Below are positions 13,858 through 17,323 of a DNA stretch of 17,323 nt, piece by piece. The stretch covers positions 3,364 through 20,686 of the forward strand of contig JAGTQO010000021.1 of the NCBI GenBank assembly GCA_018396565.1, written 5' to 3'. Origin of the DNA: Candidatus Bathyarchaeota archaeon (lineage in GTDB: Archaea; Thermoproteota; Bathyarchaeia; 40CM-2-53-6; RBG-13-38-9). Each line of letters starts with the position of its first letter. Position 1 is the first letter of the stretch. Both the position numbers and the translations under genes were made by a program. The notes under the pieces were generated by a model that was not told where the DNA came from, made no database searches, and saw only the letters and a list, made by a program, of their open reading frames with translations.

Positions 13858-15144
13858 ATGAGACTCCTATACATTGTTATAGATGGGGTGGGTGACCTCC
13901 CAATTCCTGAGTTAGCGGGCAAGACACCGCTCGAGGCTGCTGAGACACCGAACCTCGACAGACTTGCTGAGAAAGGAAAACTTGGATTGATGTACACCGT
14001 CAGGGAGGGTGTAGCCCCTGAGAGTGATGTCGCCGTTATCTCCATCCTAGGCTACGACCCCTTCACCTACTACACTGGAAGAGGCCCCCTCGAAGCTGTT
14101 GGCTCAAACATAAGTTTTGAAGATGGGAACCTGGCACTCAGATGTAACTTTGCAACAGCAGACATGAATAATAAGATAATAGACCGGCGTGTTGGAAGAA
14201 ACCTGACAACAGGTGAGGCTGAGGAGCTGAGCAGAACCATAAATTCAGAGGTTAAACTTGAGAGCGTGCCTTCAAGTTTCGAGTTTAAAAGCACCATAGG
14301 CCACCGGGCTGTCCTCGTAATCAGAAAGAAGGGAAAAGGCCGACTATCAGGCAACATTACAAATACGGATCCAGCCTACACCAGGGTGGGAAGTTTAGGT
14401 TCAGCCGAACCTGAACCTGAGACGAATCTGAAGATGTCTAAACCAATGGATGAAACATATGAAGCAAAGATCTCAGCTGAATTGTTGAATGAATTCACAA
14501 AGAAGACACGAATCCTTCTGGAGGATCACCCGATAAACCTGGAAAGGCAGTCCGAAGGAAAACTGAAGGCAAATGTGATCCTCAGCAGAGATGCTGGAAG
14601 CGAGCTGCCTAAACTCTTCAACATAAACAGAAAGTACAACCTAAACTTCGCCTCCATAGTCGAGATGCCTGTTGAGAGAGGCATCTCAATATTGGCTGGA
14701 ATGTCGATGATAGAGACCCCCCCGACAGGAGATCTCAAACATGACAGCAGAATAAAAGCTGAGAAGATACTCCAAAACATCGATCTCTACGACAGCTTCT
14801 ATATACATCTGAAGGGGCCAGATGAACCTGCCCATGACGGAGACTATTTATCAAAGAAGAGGGCAATAGAGATTATTGACTCAGACTTCTTAGGCAGAAT
14901 ATTGCCGAATCTGAGCCTCCAAGATACCCTGATATGTGTTACCGCTGACCACTCAACACCATGCAAGCTCAGACGGCACACATCAGATCCTGTACCTCTG
15001 CTGGTCTCTGGAGGAAGGATTAAGCCAGATGGCCTGGTAAAATTCAGTGAGAGAGAGTGCGTGAGGGGGAGTTTAAAAATCATATCTGAAGGCTCGAAAC
15101 TGATGCCTATGCTAATATCAATGCTCAACTCAGAAAATTCTTAA
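13858..15144 (+). CDS. apgM: 2,3-bisphosphoglycerate-independent phosphoglycerate mutase, archaeal type
   Basis: A 428-residue alkaline-phosphatase-superfamily enzyme that interconverts 3- and 2-phosphoglycerate in glycolysis and gluconeogenesis. Visible marks: Asp9 in IDGVGD, the phosphorylated Ser56 in APESDVAVISILGYDP, YTGRGPLEA (72-80), a metal-binding HLKGPDEPAHDGD near 317-329, and TADHSTPC near 361-368. This is the ApgM form found in archaea, not the longer bacterial GpmI. The ATG lies four bases after the copA stop, with AGGGATGA across the copA end as ribosome-binding site, so the two are translated from one message. pgk, the enzyme one step earlier, follows after 55 bases, which fits a lower-glycolysis cluster. 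Confidence 0.94.
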   Translation: MRLLYIVIDGVGDLPIPELAGKTPLEAAETPNLDRLAEKGKLGLMYTVREGVAPESDVAVISILGYDPFTYYTGRGPLEAVGSNISFEDGNLALRCNFATADMNNKIIDRRVGRNLTTGEAEELSRTINSEVKLESVPSSFEFKSTIGHRAVLVIRKKGKGRLSGNITNTDPAYTRVGSLGSAEPEPETNLKMSKPMDETYEAKISAELLNEFTKKTRILLEDHPINLERQSEGKLKANVILSRDAGSELPKLFNINRKYNLNFASIVEMPVERGISILAGMSMIETPPTGDLKHDSRIKAEKILQNIDLYDSFYIHLKGPDEPAHDGDYLSKKRAIEIIDSDFLGRILPNLSLQDTLICVTADHSTPCKLRRHTSDPVPLLVSGGRIKPDGLVKFSERECVRGSLKIISEGSKLMPMLISMLNSENS

Positions 15145-15199
15145 AAAGGGTTGAATAGAAAGTTTGCTCAAAGGAATCATGTCGATGTGACCTATAAAT

Positions 15200-16393
15200 A
15201 TGAAACTGTCTTTGACGGATCAACCAGACGAATTCTATAGAGGCAAGACTGTTCTGGTCAGGGTTGACTTCAACGTTCCAATCAGAGACGGAAATGTAGA
15301 GGATGATTACAGGATAAGAAGCTCGATACCAACGATCGAATACCTCTCATCCAGAGGTGCCAAGGTAATCTTGGCTTCACATCTCGGCAGGCCTGGTGGG
15401 AGACGTGACTTGAAGGCCTCCCTCAAACCTGTCTTTGAGAGACTCAAAGATTTGATGCTGGGGAGAAACATAAGATGGGTCGATGACTGTGTGGGTCCGG
15501 AGGCTGATGCGGCGAAGAAGAATTTGAGGCCGGGAGAGATTCTTCTACTCGAGAACCTACGTTTCCATCCTGGCGAGGAGGAGAATGATGAAGAATTCTC
15601 AAGGTCACTCTCATCCCTCGCAGAGATATATGTAAATGAGGCTTTCAGCGCATCCCATAGGAAACACTCCTCAACTTACGGTGCGCCGACTCTGATAGAA
15701 CATAGGCTTGCAGGCCTCCAGCTGAAGAAGGAGCTCAAGTATTTGACGAAGATAAGGGATGAACCTGATGAACCCTTCATTCTGATTGTTGGAGGCCTCA
15801 AGATCTATGACAAGATAGATGCTTTGAAGAGGCTTATCGGTAAAGCTGAAAAAGTTTTGATTGGAGGCTGCATAGCATATACTTTCCTTGCGTCAAAAGG
15901 AGTCTTTACAGGCGACTCTCTGGTTGAGAGAGATTTTCTAGATTGGGCAGGAAAGATCTCGAGTCAGGAGAAGATAGTTCTACCAGAAGACCATTTAGCC
16001 ACATCAACGGTCAAAGATCTGAAAGACGTAAAGGTTGTTCGTGGAAGCATTCCAGCTGGCATGAGTGGATTCGACATAGGCCCATCAACATTGCAGACCT
16101 TCACCTCAATCGTATCATCAGGCTCCGGAACAGTATTCTGGAATGGCCCAATGGGCGTCTTCGAAGTCAGAGAATTCGCTGGAGGAACTTTGGGTCTAGC
16201 ATACTCAATTGCCCTAGCATACTTTAGAGGAGCATCGACTGTGATAGGGGGCGGCGATACAGTATCAGCCTTCCTGAAGACTGGATTAAGGGAGACTGAG
16301 GTTAGCCACCTATCTACAGGCGGAGGTGCGTCCCTCGAATATATCGGGGGGAAGACTCTGCCCGGAATAGACATATTGAAAGATAGACTTTGA
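15200..16393 (+). CDS. pgk: Phosphoglycerate kinase
   Basis: A 397-residue kinase that transfers phosphate between 1,3-bisphosphoglycerate and ADP in the cytoplasm. It shows RVDFNVP (21-27), SHLGRP (60-65), ENLRFHPGEEEND, the nucleotide-site WNGPMGVFE and GGGDT near residue 350. Length is normal for the family. Some usually fixed stretches differ: the NDAFG.AHR motif reads NEAFSASHR, and GGAKV.DKI reads GGLKIYDKI, though the Lys, Asp and His-Arg positions are kept. I expect an active but divergent enzyme. The start is ATG 15200; the only ribosome-binding hint is GATGTGA (15184-15190). It is probably expressed with apgM or from a promoter in the 55-base gap. Confidence 0.95.
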   Translation: MKLSLTDQPDEFYRGKTVLVRVDFNVPIRDGNVEDDYRIRSSIPTIEYLSSRGAKVILASHLGRPGGRRDLKASLKPVFERLKDLMLGRNIRWVDDCVGPEADAAKKNLRPGEILLLENLRFHPGEEENDEEFSRSLSSLAEIYVNEAFSASHRKHSSTYGAPTLIEHRLAGLQLKKELKYLTKIRDEPDEPFILIVGGLKIYDKIDALKRLIGKAEKVLIGGCIAYTFLASKGVFTGDSLVERDFLDWAGKISSQEKIVLPEDHLATSTVKDLKDVKVVRGSIPAGMSGFDIGPSTLQTFTSIVSSGSGTVFWNGPMGVFEVREFAGGTLGLAYSIALAYFRGASTVIGGGDTVSAFLKTGLRETEVSHLSTGGGASLEYIGGKTLPGIDILKDRL

Positions 16394-16447
16394 AAGACCT
16401 CCCAACCCTCTTTGAAGTAGAGATTAGTTAGTCGCCGACTGGTTAAG

Positions 16448-16921
16448 TCACCCCTGCAGGATCCTGATGAGGGGGTCTTCACGATTGTCTTTGATGATGC
16501 TGTGGACTATCATCGTCTCAGTCTCTCTGACACCCTCGAGCTCATGAATCTCCTTGACGATGCTTTTCAACTCCTTGTTATCCTCAACGAACACTTCAAG
16601 TACGACGTCATACCTTCCAAAAATATAGTAGAACCCTGAGATTTGACGGAGGGCCTTCATCTTCTCCTCATTCTTCGACCTGAAGTCGCTCTTCGGATCC
16701 TCCTTTATGAGGATGAGGGCTCTCAACCCTAAACCCAAGACTTCAGGGTCTAGTCTGGCTGAGAATCCACGAATGATCCCTGACTCCACTAGACGCCTTA
16801 TCCTCTTGGAGACTGTCTGCCTCGTCGCACCTATCCTTGACGCTATGGCTGATACTGGTCTACTGCAGTCCTGCAACAACTCTAGAAGAAGTTTCTTATC
16901 TAGTTTATTCAGATTCGCCAT
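16448..16921 (-). CDS. Lrp/AsnC family transcription regulator
   Basis: A 157-residue protein with the two domains of the family. Residues 6-55 are the helix-turn-helix (LDKKLLLELLQDCSRPVSAI, then RIGATRQTVSKRIRRLVESG, then IIRGF). Residues about 64-145 are the RAM ligand-binding domain, including GFYYIFGRYDVVLEVFVEDN and a closing V.ETETMIVHSIIK. These proteins bind DNA as dimers or octamers and often sense amino acids. The start is ATG 16921, right before the conserved LDKK; upstream in-frame ATGs at 16984 and 17011 lie in or beyond the predicted promoter. Repeats ATGACGTTT flank the TATA box upstream, which fits self-regulation. The targets are unknown; the convergent neighbour is pgk. Confidence 0.92.
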   Translation of the reverse strand: MANLNKLDKKLLLELLQDCSRPVSAIASRIGATRQTVSKRIRRLVESGIIRGFSARLDPEVLGLGLRALILIKEDPKSDFRSKNEEKMKALRQISGFYYIFGRYDVVLEVFVEDNKELKSIVKEIHELEGVRETETMIVHSIIKDNREDPLIRILQG

Positions 16922-16975
16922 GGCAATACATCTCAGTAACTCTTCGTTAAAAATTTTTGTAATTTCTTTACTTAG

Positions 16976-17007
16976 AAACGTCATATAAATGTTATAGTAA
17001 ACGTCAT
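16976..17007 (-). promoter_or_regulatory. Promoter of the Lrp-like gene with flanking 9-bp direct repeats
   Basis: AAACGTCAT occurs exactly at 16976-16984 and 16999-17007 (ATGACGTTT on the minus strand), 23 bases apart start to start, about two helical turns. Between them, the minus strand has TTTATA (16984-16989), a TATA-like box that would start transcription near 16960 and give a leader of about 40 bases. Repeats on the same helix face around the box look like a self-regulatory site. Sequence repeats are certain; the function is inferred. Confidence 0.45.
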
Positions 17008-17018
17008 GCAAACCCTAT

Positions 17019-17323
17019 CTATCTGCGAGGGGCAAAACGTCCATCCGCATCTTTACAGTTGGGGATAGGGTAGGTCGAGGGCTTGTCTGGCCTAGCTTTT
17101 TTAAGAGCTAGGAAGAGGGTTAGGTATCTCTCAGCGATCTTCGACGCCGAATTCTCCTCTATACATTTCCTGACAGTCCTTTTAAGGGCATCAAGTAAAT
17201 CTCTGTCAGTCAAAACTTGGATAAGTCGACTCTTAAACTTCTCCAGATCTCTGGCAGGATACTTTACGACTTGCTCGTTGAGTGGCTCGAAAATCTTCGC
17301 GTCTGATACCATTATTGGACATT
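17019..17323 (-). CDS. Probable glycosyltransferase (GT4-type) C-terminus, partial
   Basis: The last 100 or so residues of a protein that begins beyond the right edge; the frame stays open to base 17323. It opens with CPIMVSDAKIFEPL, like the .PVI.SD.....E. loop near the nucleotide-sugar site of GT4 glycosyltransferases. It then has VKYPARDLEKFKSRLIQVLTDRDL and a C-terminal helix SKIAERYLTLFLALKKARP, like the family's end (sd..l...l..n.r......fs...iae.yl.ly). The tail after that is polar and poorly conserved. The call rests on pattern and order only, so it is moderate; the acceptor is unknown. A Lrp-like gene follows on the same strand with its own promoter. Confidence 0.55.
   Translation of the reverse strand, partial: CPIMVSDAKIFEPLNEQVVKYPARDLEKFKSRLIQVLTDRDLLDALKRTVRKCIEENSASKIAERYLTLFLALKKARPDKPSTYPIPNCKDADGRFAPRR

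Noticed and set aside
1..17323. CRISPR array, insertion sequence, integrase or prophage genes
   Set aside because: No regularly spaced repeats, transposase or integrase motifs were seen in any part of the window.

Overview
This looks like a piece of an archaeal chromosome, most likely from an uncultured TACK-type lineage such as Bathyarchaeia; the lineage is an inference from gene content, not something the sequence proves. The archaeal signs are an archaeal-type cofactor-independent phosphoglycerate mutase (ApgM), an archaeo-eukaryotic primase-like protein, a single-domain KaiC/RadA-like ATPase, an Lrp/AsnC regulator, a Tat-exported solute-binding protein with a Thr-Pro linker, AT-rich TATA-like boxes about 30-45 bases before start codons, many TTG/GTG starts, and AGA/AGG plus ATA-rich codon use.

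Layout. Bases 1-414 hold the start of a secreted ABC-type solute-binding protein (minus strand, cut by the window edge). Bases 415-1362 are gene-poor: a remnant of a VapC-like PIN toxin carrying a 16-bp inverted repeat, and a small YegP/DUF1508 gene. Then come a divergent pair, an SDR oxidoreductase (-) and a DapA/KDG-aldolase-family lyase (+), followed by a D-2-hydroxyacid dehydrogenase (-). Next is the pyridoxal-phosphate synthase pair pdxS-pdxT (-), divergent from a 501-residue threonine-synthase-like protein (+). Downstream are a primase-like protein and a KaiC-like ATPase (-), a DUF488 protein (+), a small acidic unknown protein (+), and a site-2 protease with CBS domains (+). A rightward run follows: a copper P1B-ATPase with an N-terminal YHS/TRASH domain, apgM, and pgk. 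The window ends with an Lrp/AsnC regulator (-) and the C-terminus of a probable glycosyltransferase (-, cut by the edge).

The standout is the centre, 4286-7472. The threonine-synthase-like protein has lost the Schiff-base lysine (the family's NPTGSFKDRG reads NPTGSFLDRG, Leu115), has a rewritten phosphate loop (GHGEH where GNGGN is usual), and carries a C-terminal PadR-like winged helix. It is transcribed divergently from pdxST. The 74-base gap between the two start codons is organised around one dyad axis at 5929.5: the palindrome TTATATATAA, a pair of 7-bp arms TATGGGA/TCCCATA, and the two start codons are all exactly symmetric about it. I infer a one-component regulator built from a dead fold-type II PLP enzyme that senses PLP, an amino acid or a related ligand and controls pdxST and itself. 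That would be an archaeal functional parallel to bacterial PdxR (MocR family), built from unrelated parts.

Other links are looser. apgM and pgk are lower-glycolysis/gluconeogenesis genes next to a copper pump; the 2-hydroxyacid dehydrogenase could use products of that pathway (serine branch) but its substrate is not settled. The primase-like and KaiC-like genes form an apparent two-gene DNA-metabolism unit of unknown role.
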